Part shown: piece by piece, positions 1 to 7,674 of the stretch
Layout: each line of letters starts with the position of its first letter
Numbering within the stretch: the stretch's first letter is position 1
Source of the DNA: Glaciecola sp964643575
GTDB lineage: Bacteria > Pseudomonadota > Gammaproteobacteria > Enterobacterales > Alteromonadaceae
Direction: 5' to 3'
DNA: 16,488 bases
Assembly: GCA_964643575.1 (NCBI GenBank)
Contig: CAZXTD010000088.1
Location: forward strand, 1-16,488
Notes under the pieces: model-generated
The model's input: only the letters and a program-made list of their open reading frames with translations
Databases searched by the model: none
What the model was told of the DNA's origin: nothing
Position numbers and translations under genes: made by a program

Positions 1-300
1 GGCGTTTACTGCAAAGCGCAATAACTTCAGTTAGCGTGCGTAGTTCAGCCACTATAATTGGCGCTTGTAGTTTTGACCGTTTCTATTCTGACACTTCTAA
101 TTTGGCGTCATTTACATACTTTTGTATGTGTAGACCTATACCAATATCCGTCTAGTAGGACCCAAGCAAGTAAGGCAAACTTTTCACGTTTAGATGAGGA
201 TTATCAAGGTCTAGCTAGCTGATTTTCGATAGGCATTTCAAAACCAGATTAAAGACCGCCAAGCCTTTTATTGAATCAATTGAGCGAAAAAGGACGAACA
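1..300. other. Non-coding upstream region of the giant lipoprotein gene
   Basis: No convincing reading frame is seen on either strand. It contains a perfect TATAAT at 53-58 without a good -35 partner at 16-18 nt, and a perfect inverted repeat at 114-129. Just before the next gene is the Shine-Dalgarno AAAAAGGA (ending at 294), 6 nt from ATG 301. The region probably holds the promoter and 5' leader of the gene at 301, but no single promoter can be assigned with confidence. Confidence 0.6.
114..129. repeat. Perfect 6-bp inverted repeat (ACATAC-TTTT-GTATGT)
   Basis: ACATAC at 114-119 and GTATGT at 124-129 are perfectly complementary around a TTTT centre. It lies 170 nt upstream of the giant lipoprotein start. 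It could be an operator-like site or a small hairpin. A repeat of this size also arises by chance, and no function is claimed. Confidence 0.3.
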
Positions 301-3300
301 ATGTTTGCTAAAACAATAGCTATTAAGCGTGTTTTGTATCTCAAAACGATTTTTTTGTTTTGTATATTTTTATTGCAAGGGTGCGGCGGTGGCTCTGAAG
401 AAACTAACCAAGCTGCGAAGCCCATATCTCAACAAACGCCTCCTGTTTTGCCGGTGCCTACACCAAATGATGGCTCATCTGGCGAGCCTGATCCGCCCGC
501 AGAGCCACCTGTCGAACCAGCACCAAGCGAACCACCTGTTGAGCCAAGTAACGAACCTGCTAAAACGACTAATAAAACGCTCTCTGTAGAAGGTTATGCA
601 TACGTATCGTTAAATACACCGCTACTTGTGAAGGCGTGGGTGCTAGGCAAAGATGATGAACAAACAGAAGTTATTGCCGCTAATGCGCCTGTACTCATTA
701 ACACAGATGGTTATTATGATTTTGAAATTGACGTTAGCGATGCGCTCGATTTGGAAAACCATGCCATTATATTTAGTGTTGAACCTGAAATTTCAAATGG
801 CACGACTCAGTTGCTGAGCATAGGCGGTGCGGTTCCTGATTTTTCTCCCAACAACGAAATTATCGAGCTTAACTTATCATACGCTGGCTCTATAACAGCA
901 AATGTAGTGTCTAGGCTGACACGAACCGGTTTGGGCTTCCACTACGAATCGGTATTCGACAGAATTGAATCCCAGCTCACGGATAACCTGGCAGATGATC
1001 CCAATGACCCCAATAGTTCATTGGCCACTTTCCGTCATCTCTTAGCCGAGCAATTTAGCGATTACAGCCCACTTGACCGAAATTTGGTGATGAATCAGTT
1101 GGTACATTACATGTCGGCTAATCTGTCATCGAGTAGCCAAATGCTAGATGCCATGATGCTGTCTGATACGCCACCTTTTATCGATATCCCTGCTAGTTTC
1201 AAAAATATCGAAACCTCAGCGTTAAACGGTTTGTTTAGCGAGGGTCCTAGCGAACTTGTATTTATTCAGATTGGTGCAAGCGAGGCCACTATCGAAAATT
1301 CTGGCGTAGACTATACCGAGTTAACTATTGAGCAAATCAATGCCGTGGGCGAGTTTCATGCCCAAGACCAAGTGTTTTCGTTCGCAATCGAGCAAGGTCA
1401 GGGCACACTATCCACAGAGTCGATAGAAACAATAAATGGCCAAGCTCAAGTCATACTTAGAAGCACAGTTGCTGGGCCAATTATAATAGAAGTGAGCAAT
1501 AATCAGGGTGATAGAGTTGGCCTGCTTAACATTGACAGCGTCGATTTAATTGCCGATTTAGAAGACACGGTGTCACCTAGAGTAGTGACTGCAGGGGCTT
1601 TGTCTAACACCGAAATACTAGTTGTGTTTAGTGAAGCGATGCAAGGCGGTGTGCAGGGTGCCGAAAACCCTGAGCGGTATACTATCTCTGCTAACCCTGG
1701 CGATACCGGCGTGGGTGGCTCAGCGGTTGCCGTGGTGCGAACAGCACAATTGCTTGCGCCTGATTTTTCAACCGTCTTGCTTACCACCTTTTCACAAAGT
1801 GAAATTACCTATAGTGTGCGCGTTATTGACGTTAAAGATGTTGCAGGTAATCCAATGGCAGTGCCGATTCCGGGCATTACTCCAGGTATTGACGACCCTA
1901 GTAGCGGAATTTATGTAGGCGTTGCCCCCACACCTGCCGATATTCAAGACTACGACAATGACGGCGTAACTGATACCGATGAGCAGTTTGGTTGGTCGGT
2001 TACCACGACTAATGGTGAAGGTGAAACTCGCACCATATTTGTCAGTGCTGACCCAAGGTTTGCAGATACCGATTTAGACGGTATTTCGGACGCTGACGAG
2101 CGTCAAGCAGGCTTAGACCCTAGAAGCCCAGACACCGACGGTGATACCTTAGACGATAATTTTGAATGGAATGTGTTGTATAGTGACCCAAAATCAGTCG
2201 ACACCGACGGCGATGGTATTGAAGACGGATTTGAATATGGAACGTTCAAAACCTCGCCTATTTTAGCCGACACTGATGGCGATCAATTACCTGATTTTGA
2301 TGAAGTTGTTGCTGGTAATCGAAATCCATTAAAAGCTGATTTGCCTAGCCCAAACATTGAAGTAGGCAATATGAGTCTGGCGCTTGATATTCGGTTTACA
2401 TACACCAATACCAACGGCGAGAATTTTAGCGAGAGTAAAACGGTCGACCAAACACTCCTTTCCTCCCAAAGTAGCAGCATAGCTACCAGTAGCGAGCGCT
2501 CCACATTGAATACTCTACAAAATTCTATCGAAATAGCACCTAAGCTTAAAGTGGCAAAAGAGCCTTCATTTTCAATTGGCGGAAAAATAGGAAGCTCGCA
2601 AGGGTCAGAACAAGGCAGTACGTTTGTTGCCAGTGAGGAGTCTTCACGCAGTTCACAAGAAACCTATCAAGAGTCTCTAAGTTTTGACTCCAGTGTGAGT
2701 GCCGAATTTTCTGTCGTGCGAGAAGTCGTTGGTGCTTCATTAAAAGTAGACATTAGCATTGAGAACGCCGGTGATATTCCTTTCACTATGAGAAATATTC
2801 AGTTGAGCGTATTAACTCAAGACCCAAATAACCGCAAAGAAATGATCCCCATTGCTGCTATGACGCCTGAAAATGAGAGCTTTGATGAAATCAATATTGG
2901 CGTGCTTGGTAATTCGATAAGAGGGCCCTTTACGTTTTCTGCTGTTGATGTGTTTCCAGCGCAAATTGAAGAACTAATGAAAAATCCGCGAGGTCTGATT
3001 GTTCAACTTGCCAATTTTGATATTGTCGATGAACAAGGCCGTAACTTTTCTTATTCTTCTCAAGAAATTCTCGATAAAACAGCAGCGCTAAGCTTTGATC
3101 TAGGAAATGGTCGACAAGAGTCATTTAGAGTCGCTACGAGTAGTCAACACAATCCAAATACTGGCGAGCCGGTAGGTATTACCTTAGGCTATGCCCTGCA
3201 ACAAATATTAGGTATCGAGGGCAAAGCATCGGTGGTTGATGGCGGAAACGGCATTGCCGAAACCAGCCCTGTTGAAGGTGATATCGCACTGATAGCTATT

Positions 3301-5484
3301 GGCGACAGTGTAGAACCTAAACGTGCGATTATTGTTCCTGGCGAAAGTGGCGATTTGTTAACGCTTGTGACAGGCGGTGACGATTATATAGAGCTATCTG
3401 ACTACGAAACAAGAGTTGCTCAAGATACCGACTCTATCAGAGAAGGGGGCGATAATATTGTATCATCCCTTGCTACGGCTGGCTCTGATGATGTGCAAGA
3501 AATCGCTGTAGGCGAGCGCGTGAGCGGTGGAGCGGTCATTATTAGCGCTGGCGAAGATGGGATCTTAGACTCTGTGCCCAGCGGGGACGACTTGATTGTG
3601 CGCGGCCAATCGGGAAACGATATTTTATATCGGTTTCGTGATGTTGAGACCAACGCTGTTGAGCGTCGTTTTTGGGGACTATTTAGCGCAAAAGATCGCA
3701 TTGGAGTTGACTTTGAAAACATGATCCTTCGGGCTGGGGATGATCTTGAATTTGTCTATGTGCAAGATAAAGACAACGATGGCGTATTTGCCAGCACTGA
3801 AAAATTGCATAATACTTCAGACCGGTCATTTGATACTGACGAAGACTTACTTAGCGATTTTGAAGAGTTACAGATAGGTTGGTACGTTGAGATACGCAAT
3901 CCATTGCGCGGATATCAAGTGTATCCTAACCCTGTTTTTCCAGATTCTGACCGCGATTTAATTGTAGATATTGAAGAGCGCGCGTGTTTGATAGACCCTC
4001 GACAACGTGATTCTGATCTAGACGGTTTAAGCGATTACGAAGAAATCACAGGTACACGATTTATTGAAGGAGTCGAGACCCCTATGGTGAGTCGCGATAG
4101 AGCGGGTAATTTTGTCTATGATATTACGCCGTATCTTGGTAACAGCACATTTACGATTGACGGTGAGTTCCTTAGGTCTCATGAATTTTTGAACGAAGAC
4201 AATGGCAGAGAACTATGTTCTATTACGACAAGCTCGGGCCAGCGCACAGTGGGGTATGCAACAAACCCACATAATCCAGATACAGACGGAGACGGCGTGT
4301 CTGACTATCAAGAATTATTCTTAGGGCTTCATCCTAACTTCACGCCTGATGGTCCAGACTTTTTAGATGACGATGGTGACGGTTTGTCCAACAATGAAGA
4401 ACTTATTGGCACCGTGGTTTACATTAATGGTGAGCAAGTACTTAGAACATCAAATCCCAATTTAGTTGATACCGACGGTGATGAATTGCCTGATTTACTT
4501 GAGCGTTATATTGGGAGTGATCCGAATAATGTGGATACCGACTCAGACGGCATTCGAGATTTTGACGAATATCAGATAGGCGGGAACGCATGTATTACTA
4601 AAACACCGAATGTACTGTGTGAAAACTTTAGGCTTCGCTCGCAGCTCAATTATAACGACTTTATTCGACAGTGTGAGGCCGCAGACCAGTGTGGTTACGA
4701 CGAAAGCTCATTTGAACAAAATTCATTACAGTACGGCACTAACTTATCAGAAGCAGACAGTGACTTTGATGGCGTAGCAGACCCTGTAGAGCTTTTTGGT
4801 AATTTTGTATTACGGACAATTAACAGAGGCACGAATGAAGACACCGCTTTGCCTCACCCAGTGTCAAATCCACTTTTATTCGACAGCGACACAGACGGTT
4901 TGTCAGATGGTGTTGAACTAGCTGGAGAAAATGGCGTAATCATATCAAATCCTCGCAATGCTGATACCGATGATGATGGTGTACAAGACAACAGTGATCA
5001 ACTAAATATAGCTGGGACTTTACCCAATAGGAAAGATAGACGAGTGCGGCTGCAATGGGAGAGTATTACTGCTCTGGGCACTTGCGATGGCGACAATAGT
5101 ACAACGGAATTAGAGCAACAAGGGCGCTTTTATACGAAATTTCCACTTGGTGGCGAAATAGATGTCATCAACTTTGCAAATGAAGATAGTGGTGATGCTC
5201 GACAGTTTAATTCAGGTGAGGATGTATTGGCAGGAAATGCGCCTGTTTATTTTGCAATTATGGTTGATGGCGAAAATGACCTATTTGCTAGAAGTATTGA
5301 TCTGAAGGAAGACGATACAGTCGGCGGCGACGAAATTGATAATTTAGAAGTACGTTTTAGTCTAAATTGCAGTCCTCTGGGGTGCAATGTAACGCCGAGT
5401 GACCCGGTTGTAAAAACGATTAATCAATCAGAAAGTCAGCGGGGGTGTTTTACCATTCGTTTAAATGCCAACGACTTGTTCTAG
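301..5484 (+). CDS. Giant lipoprotein with anthrax-PA-like calcium-binding/pore domain and TSP3 repeats
   Basis: 1727 residues; ATG 301 is chosen for its AAGGA site 6 nt upstream. The lipobox LQGC gives lipidated Cys28 with Gly at +2, so outer-membrane anchoring is expected. Order: Pro/Glu-rich linker (about 40-90); carboxypeptidase-regulatory-like beta domain (93-195); invasin-like Ig domain (about 345-415); SbsA-like Ig domain (424-530); DxDxDG calcium repeats (550-678) in the arrangement of the PA calcium domain; a Ser-rich region and beta domain (680-975) resembling PA domains 2-3, including a motif like PA's TLKEALKIAFGF (TLGYALQQILGI, 961-972); three GDD-type repeats (1008-1105); further TSP3 repeats (1156-1575), some again PA-like; a Cys-containing beta-rich C-terminus (1581-1727). 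Family knowledge: PA-type proteins form heptameric, calcium-stabilised translocation pores. That this protein forms a pore is inference. Alternative: a structural adhesin with calcium repeats. No PA14 domain is apparent. Confidence 0.85.
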   Translation: MFAKTIAIKRVLYLKTIFLFCIFLLQGCGGGSEETNQAAKPISQQTPPVLPVPTPNDGSSGEPDPPAEPPVEPAPSEPPVEPSNEPAKTTNKTLSVEGYAYVSLNTPLLVKAWVLGKDDEQTEVIAANAPVLINTDGYYDFEIDVSDALDLENHAIIFSVEPEISNGTTQLLSIGGAVPDFSPNNEIIELNLSYAGSITANVVSRLTRTGLGFHYESVFDRIESQLTDNLADDPNDPNSSLATFRHLLAEQFSDYSPLDRNLVMNQLVHYMSANLSSSSQMLDAMMLSDTPPFIDIPASFKNIETSALNGLFSEGPSELVFIQIGASEATIENSGVDYTELTIEQINAVGEFHAQDQVFSFAIEQGQGTLSTESIETINGQAQVILRSTVAGPIIIEVSNNQGDRVGLLNIDSVDLIADLEDTVSPRVVTAGALSNTEILVVFSEAMQGGVQGAENPERYTISANPGDTGVGGSAVAVVRTAQLLAPDFSTVLLTTFSQSEITYSVRVIDVKDVAGNPMAVPIPGITPGIDDPSSGIYVGVAPTPADIQDYDNDGVTDTDEQFGWSVTTTNGEGETRTIFVSADPRFADTDLDGISDADERQAGLDPRSPDTDGDTLDDNFEWNVLYSDPKSVDTDGDGIEDGFEYGTFKTSPILADTDGDQLPDFDEVVAGNRNPLKADLPSPNIEVGNMSLALDIRFTYTNTNGENFSESKTVDQTLLSSQSSSIATSSERSTLNTLQNSIEIAPKLKVAKEPSFSIGGKIGSSQGSEQGSTFVASEESSRSSQETYQESLSFDSSVSAEFSVVREVVGASLKVDISIENAGDIPFTMRNIQLSVLTQDPNNRKEMIPIAAMTPENESFDEINIGVLGNSIRGPFTFSAVDVFPAQIEELMKNPRGLIVQLANFDIVDEQGRNFSYSSQEILDKTAALSFDLGNGRQESFRVATSSQHNPNTGEPVGITLGYALQQILGIEGKASVVDGGNGIAETSPVEGDIALIAIGDSVEPKRAIIVPGESGDLLTLVTGGDDYIELSDYETRVAQDTDSIREGGDNIVSSLATAGSDDVQEIAVGERVSGGAVIISAGEDGILDSVPSGDDLIVRGQSGNDILYRFRDVETNAVERRFWGLFSAKDRIGVDFENMILRAGDDLEFVYVQDKDNDGVFASTEKLHNTSDRSFDTDEDLLSDFEELQIGWYVEIRNPLRGYQVYPNPVFPDSDRDLIVDIEERACLIDPRQRDSDLDGLSDYEEITGTRFIEGVETPMVSRDRAGNFVYDITPYLGNSTFTIDGEFLRSHEFLNEDNGRELCSITTSSGQRTVGYATNPHNPDTDGDGVSDYQELFLGLHPNFTPDGPDFLDDDGDGLSNNEELIGTVVYINGEQVLRTSNPNLVDTDGDELPDLLERYIGSDPNNVDTDSDGIRDFDEYQIGGNACITKTPNVLCENFRLRSQLNYNDFIRQCEAADQCGYDESSFEQNSLQYGTNLSEADSDFDGVADPVELFGNFVLRTINRGTNEDTALPHPVSNPLLFDSDTDGLSDGVELAGENGVIISNPRNADTDDDGVQDNSDQLNIAGTLPNRKDRRVRLQWESITALGTCDGDNSTTELEQQGRFYTKFPLGGEIDVINFANEDSGDARQFNSGEDVLAGNAPVYFAIMVDGENDLFARSIDLKEDDTVGGDEIDNLEVRFSLNCSPLGCNVTPSDPVVKTINQSESQRGCFTIRLNANDLF

Positions 5485-5509
5485 TAAACAATGAAAATAT
5501 GAGAGAATC

Positions 5510-5677
5510 GTGAAAAGAACTTGGGCTTATAACCATCCGTGGTTATGCCCAAGTTTACGTAGCCATAAGCACGTTCTCCGTGTATCAAAATTACCAACAA
5601 GCGCCTATTTGATGGCTTTTTTGATTGTGCTCTTCGTCCTTTATTCCAACATCCTTGTTGGTGACTACGGGTGTTAG
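5510..5677 (+). CDS. Possible 55-residue single-pass membrane microprotein
   Basis: A GTG at 5510 opens a 55-codon frame ending at TAG 5675-5677, just after the giant lipoprotein gene. A weak purine-rich GAGAGA precedes the start. The first part is basic and polar. Residues about 34-51 form a continuous hydrophobic stretch (AFLIVLFVLYSNILV) that could span the membrane, followed by the short tail GDYGC. An internal ATG at 5612 would leave only the hydrophobic half (21 residues). Against it being a gene: its 5' part overlaps the long hairpin at 5518-5555, which looks like a terminator, and a frame of this length is common by chance. No family is recognised. Confidence 0.2.
   Translation: MKRTWAYNHPWLCPSLRSHKHVLRVSKLPTSAYLMAFLIVLFVLYSNILVGDYGC
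5518..5555. terminator. Strong hairpin between convergent genes, probable bidirectional terminator
   Basis: The arms AACTTGGGC(TT)ATAACCA (5518-5535) and TGGTTATGCCCAAGTT (5540-5555) form a 16-bp stem with a 2-nt bulge and a TCCG tetraloop. It lies between the stop of the giant lipoprotein (5484) and the stop of the convergent hydrolase (5723). On the plus strand only three T follow. On the minus strand the stem is followed by CTTTTC, so it fits better as terminator for the hydrolase transcript, possibly serving both. Confidence 0.6.
5646..5661. repeat. Small inverted repeat CCAACA-TCCT-TGTTGG
   Basis: A perfect 6-bp stem with a TCCT loop lies in the convergent intergenic region, about 60 nt past the hydrolase stop codon in its direction of transcription. 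There is no T-run on either side. It could be a transcript-end stabilising hairpin or a chance repeat. Confidence 0.25.
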
Positions 5678-5722
5678 TATGCGCTGGTCGGCTGGTGTAA
5701 ACTACTGATCGAAAGGTCCGAA

Positions 5723-7408
5723 TTACCTTACCGGCAAATTAACATAAGCCTTATGCGCACCGCCAAAATGCAAAGTGTTGGTGGCAATTACGGTTTCGGT
5801 GCTGGTGTAAGGGTTGGCGCGGGTATTGAGGTTACGCGAGTAATTGGGGAAGTTAGAAGATGATACTTCAACCTGCAGACGATGACCTTTAGCAATGGTT
5901 TTTGATAGCATAATAGGAGGAAGCACTACTGTATAAACTTCACCTTTTTGCATATAGACTTCTTGCTCAATACCTTCCCGATAACGCATTCTTAAAATAG
6001 TATCACCCAAGTTATAAGCTTCACCATTCGCATAAACCTCATTAATTTTAACCGTGAGGTCGGTATCCGGTTGGTTCGAGGAGAACGAAAGCACAATGTT
6101 GCTTAAACCAAATAAGGTTAAATCTTCATCAAGTTCGTCAGTGGTAAACACAATTACGTCTTGGCGCGACTGCAAGGGCGTTTGGTCAAAGCTTCCATCA
6201 AACTGATCGTCGCCTTCACCGTAAATTTCACCGCCAAGACTCGGTACAGGATCACTTGGGTCGTANNNNNNNNNNNNNNNNNNNNNNNNNNNNNNNNNNN
6301 NNNNNNNNNNNNNNNNNNNNNNNNNNNNNNNNNNNNNNNNNNNNNNNNNNNNNNNNNNNNNNNNNGTGCTGTTGGCCGTTTCGACTCTGGCACTGCCAAA
6401 TGAACAATGCCCGCCTTGGGTAATTCTTATGCGCTGATTGTCTTGCCCTTGTGCCGCATTGGCTTGCCTGTTCCATTCAAAAAATGCTATCGCCGAACGT
6501 GCAGATATGTCGTATAAACTTTCAAAATATAGGCCGGGTACCGATATTTGCTCGCCTTCGCTCACTCTATTTTCTGACCAACTCTCATCATATGGGCCAG
6601 CGAGCAAATAGCTTTTTACCTCGTTTCTTGAAGGAGTGAGCTGCGCCATAATATCGACCATCGGCAAATGCATGCGCGCCTCGTTGTAAACAGAAGAGGA
6701 AACATCCCATGCTTTATTATCTAAATCAAAAAAGCCTATCAGCTCTTGCCTTTCTGCATCACTCAAATGTTTAGACAGCTGCGGCCAATCTTGAAACATA
6801 GACTGATGATAGTAGTTCATCCAACCTTGCTGCCAAGCGCCACCTCGCCAAAAATTACCTTGCTCTTTAAAAGGCCCCGCTTCTGCAACACCTACGCCTG
6901 ATGAACCAACCACCATTGCTTGGTGCGCAGGGTGGTTAGCCGTAGCAAGTTTGAGCTGATTTTCAGCAGACGAGGAACAACCATAAGTGCCAACATCACC
7001 ATTCGACCAAGGCTGTGTTGATATCCAATCTAGGGTGTCAAGGCCGTCTTCCAGTGCACCACCAAGCATCTTAAACTCACCTTCGCTAAAATAACGACCG
7101 CGTTCGTGCTGCATAACAATCGCATAACCATTTTCAATTAGCGCTTGGTAAACAGGGCGTTGAAATCTGATCTCGTTTTTATAAGGCGTACGCACAAGAA
7201 TAGTAGGGAATACGCTGCCAAACTCTTCAGAAGGCAAGTAAACTTGTGTATTTAAACGTGCACCGTCGCGCATCCTCACTTGCACATTTTGTTTGACTGT
7301 AACGCCATCAGGAATAGATGAACTTACCTTGCTATTATCAAATACCGCACTACAGGCACTAAGCACAGATAATGTAATTGCCAAAGAAGCGTGTTTAAGT
7401 CGAAGCAT
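5723..7408 (-). CDS. CocE/NonD-type (S15 family) alpha/beta hydrolase lipoprotein, interrupted by sequence gap
   Basis: The start at 7408 (MLRLKHAS) is chosen because GAGGA lies 7 nt upstream and it places the signal peptide correctly; a TTG start at 7435 lacks this. The lipobox LSAC puts the lipidated Cys at 19 with Ser at +2. Family features: N-terminal beta strand with MRDGARL (46-52), nucleophile in GCSSS (Ser145), Asp300 in LYFESLYD, His334 in GGHCSF, then YDPSDPVPSLGG and a C-terminal jelly-roll domain ending NFPNYSRNLNTR...VNLPVR. The Ser-Asp-His spacing (155 and 34) is close to that of cocaine esterase (Ser117, Asp259, His287). Members hydrolyse esters or acyl/peptidyl substrates; the substrate here is unknown. 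The 100-N gap falls between the catalytic His and the YDP motif, where relatives usually carry a longer segment, so the true protein is probably longer than it appears. The gene is divergent from the RTX pair. Confidence 0.85.
   Translation of the reverse strand: MLRLKHASLAITLSVLSACSAVFDNSKVSSSIPDGVTVKQNVQVRMRDGARLNTQVYLPSEEFGSVFPTILVRTPYKNEIRFQRPVYQALIENGYAIVMQHERGRYFSEGEFKMLGGALEDGLDTLDWISTQPWSNGDVGTYGCSSSAENQLKLATANHPAHQAMVVGSSGVGVAEAGPFKEQGNFWRGGAWQQGWMNYYHQSMFQDWPQLSKHLSDAERQELIGFFDLDNKAWDVSSSVYNEARMHLPMVDIMAQLTPSRNEVKSYLLAGPYDESWSENRVSEGEQISVPGLYFESLYDISARSAIAFFEWNRQANAAQGQDNQRIRITQGGHCSFGSARVETANSXXXXXXXXXXXXXXXXXXXXXXXXXXXXXXXXXXYDPSDPVPSLGGEIYGEGDDQFDGSFDQTPLQSRQDVIVFTTDELDEDLTLFGLSNIVLSFSSNQPDTDLTVKINEVYANGEAYNLGDTILRMRYREGIEQEVYMQKGEVYTVVLPPIMLSKTIAKGHRLQVEVSSSNFPNYSRNLNTRANPYTSTETVIATNTLHFGGAHKAYVNLPVR
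6266..6365. other. Assembly gap (100 N)
   Basis: Exactly 100 ambiguous bases, the conventional placeholder for a scaffold gap of unknown size. It interrupts the CocE-type hydrolase gene. The frame happens to match on both sides (1 in 3 by chance), so this does not show that the gap size is real. Confidence 0.98.
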
Positions 7409-7435
7409 CCCGTTTTCCTCAATAAATATTCCCAA

Positions 7436-7674
7436 ACCCGTATTGTAAATGCAGGCCTTGTTATTTATTCAGAATAAACGACATCTTAGTTTCAATCCAC
7501 AATTGCAATAAAAATAAAAGCCTAGGTCAAAGCACTAGCGAAAGGTGTTTGGCGTTGTTCTGAACTTTTTTATTAGGTTTTATTTCTCCCTCGCGCAACT
7601 CTTTAAATTTGACTGGCGTAATTGCTCCTGACTAAACAAACAAATGACAAAAATCAAAAGTTGAGGAACATACC
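7436..7674. promoter_or_regulatory. Divergent promoter region between hydrolase and RTX genes
   Basis: 239 nt separate the outermost possible starts of two divergent genes. For the minus-strand hydrolase a TACAAT -10-like hexamer (7447-7442) sits 34 nt before its ATG, with a poor -35. It is preceded by the palindrome TTTATTC-A-GAATAAA (7464-7478). For the plus-strand RTX gene a TTGACT -35-like hexamer (7609-7614) is followed at 18 nt by the weak -10 TAAACA (7633-7638). GAGGA (7663-7667) lies 7 nt before GTG 7675 and decides that start. The promoter assignments are tentative. Confidence 0.35.
7464..7478. repeat. Palindrome TTTATTC-A-GAATAAA near the hydrolase promoter
   Basis: Perfect 7-bp arms flank a single central A. 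It covers the -35 position expected for the TACAAT hexamer upstream of the CocE-type hydrolase, which is where a repressor operator could sit. It is AT-rich, so chance is possible. Confidence 0.35.

Noticed and set aside
271..300. In-frame TTG at 271 as start of the giant lipoprotein
   Set aside because: It adds ten polar residues before the signal peptide and has no Shine-Dalgarno, while ATG 301 has AAGGA 6 nt upstream.
1948..5025. The DxDxDG coding repeats as a DNA-level tandem repeat or CRISPR-like array
   Set aside because: The repetition is at the protein level with irregular spacing and divergent codons, typical of TSP3 calcium-binding motifs.
6154..6476. Short frames on both strands running through the N gap
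   Set aside because: They are open only because N codons cannot be read as stops; they are shadows of the hydrolase gene.
7409..7435. In-frame TTG at 7435 as start of the CocE-type hydrolase
   Set aside because: The Shine-Dalgarno GAGGA lies between it and ATG 7408, and the signal peptide begins naturally at 7408.
7609..7619. 11-nt identity TTGACTGGCGT shared by the RTX promoter region and the RTX terminator (9699-9709)
   Set aside because: The flanks diverge at once and the second copy is part of the terminator stem; a match this long in 16 kb is plausible by chance.
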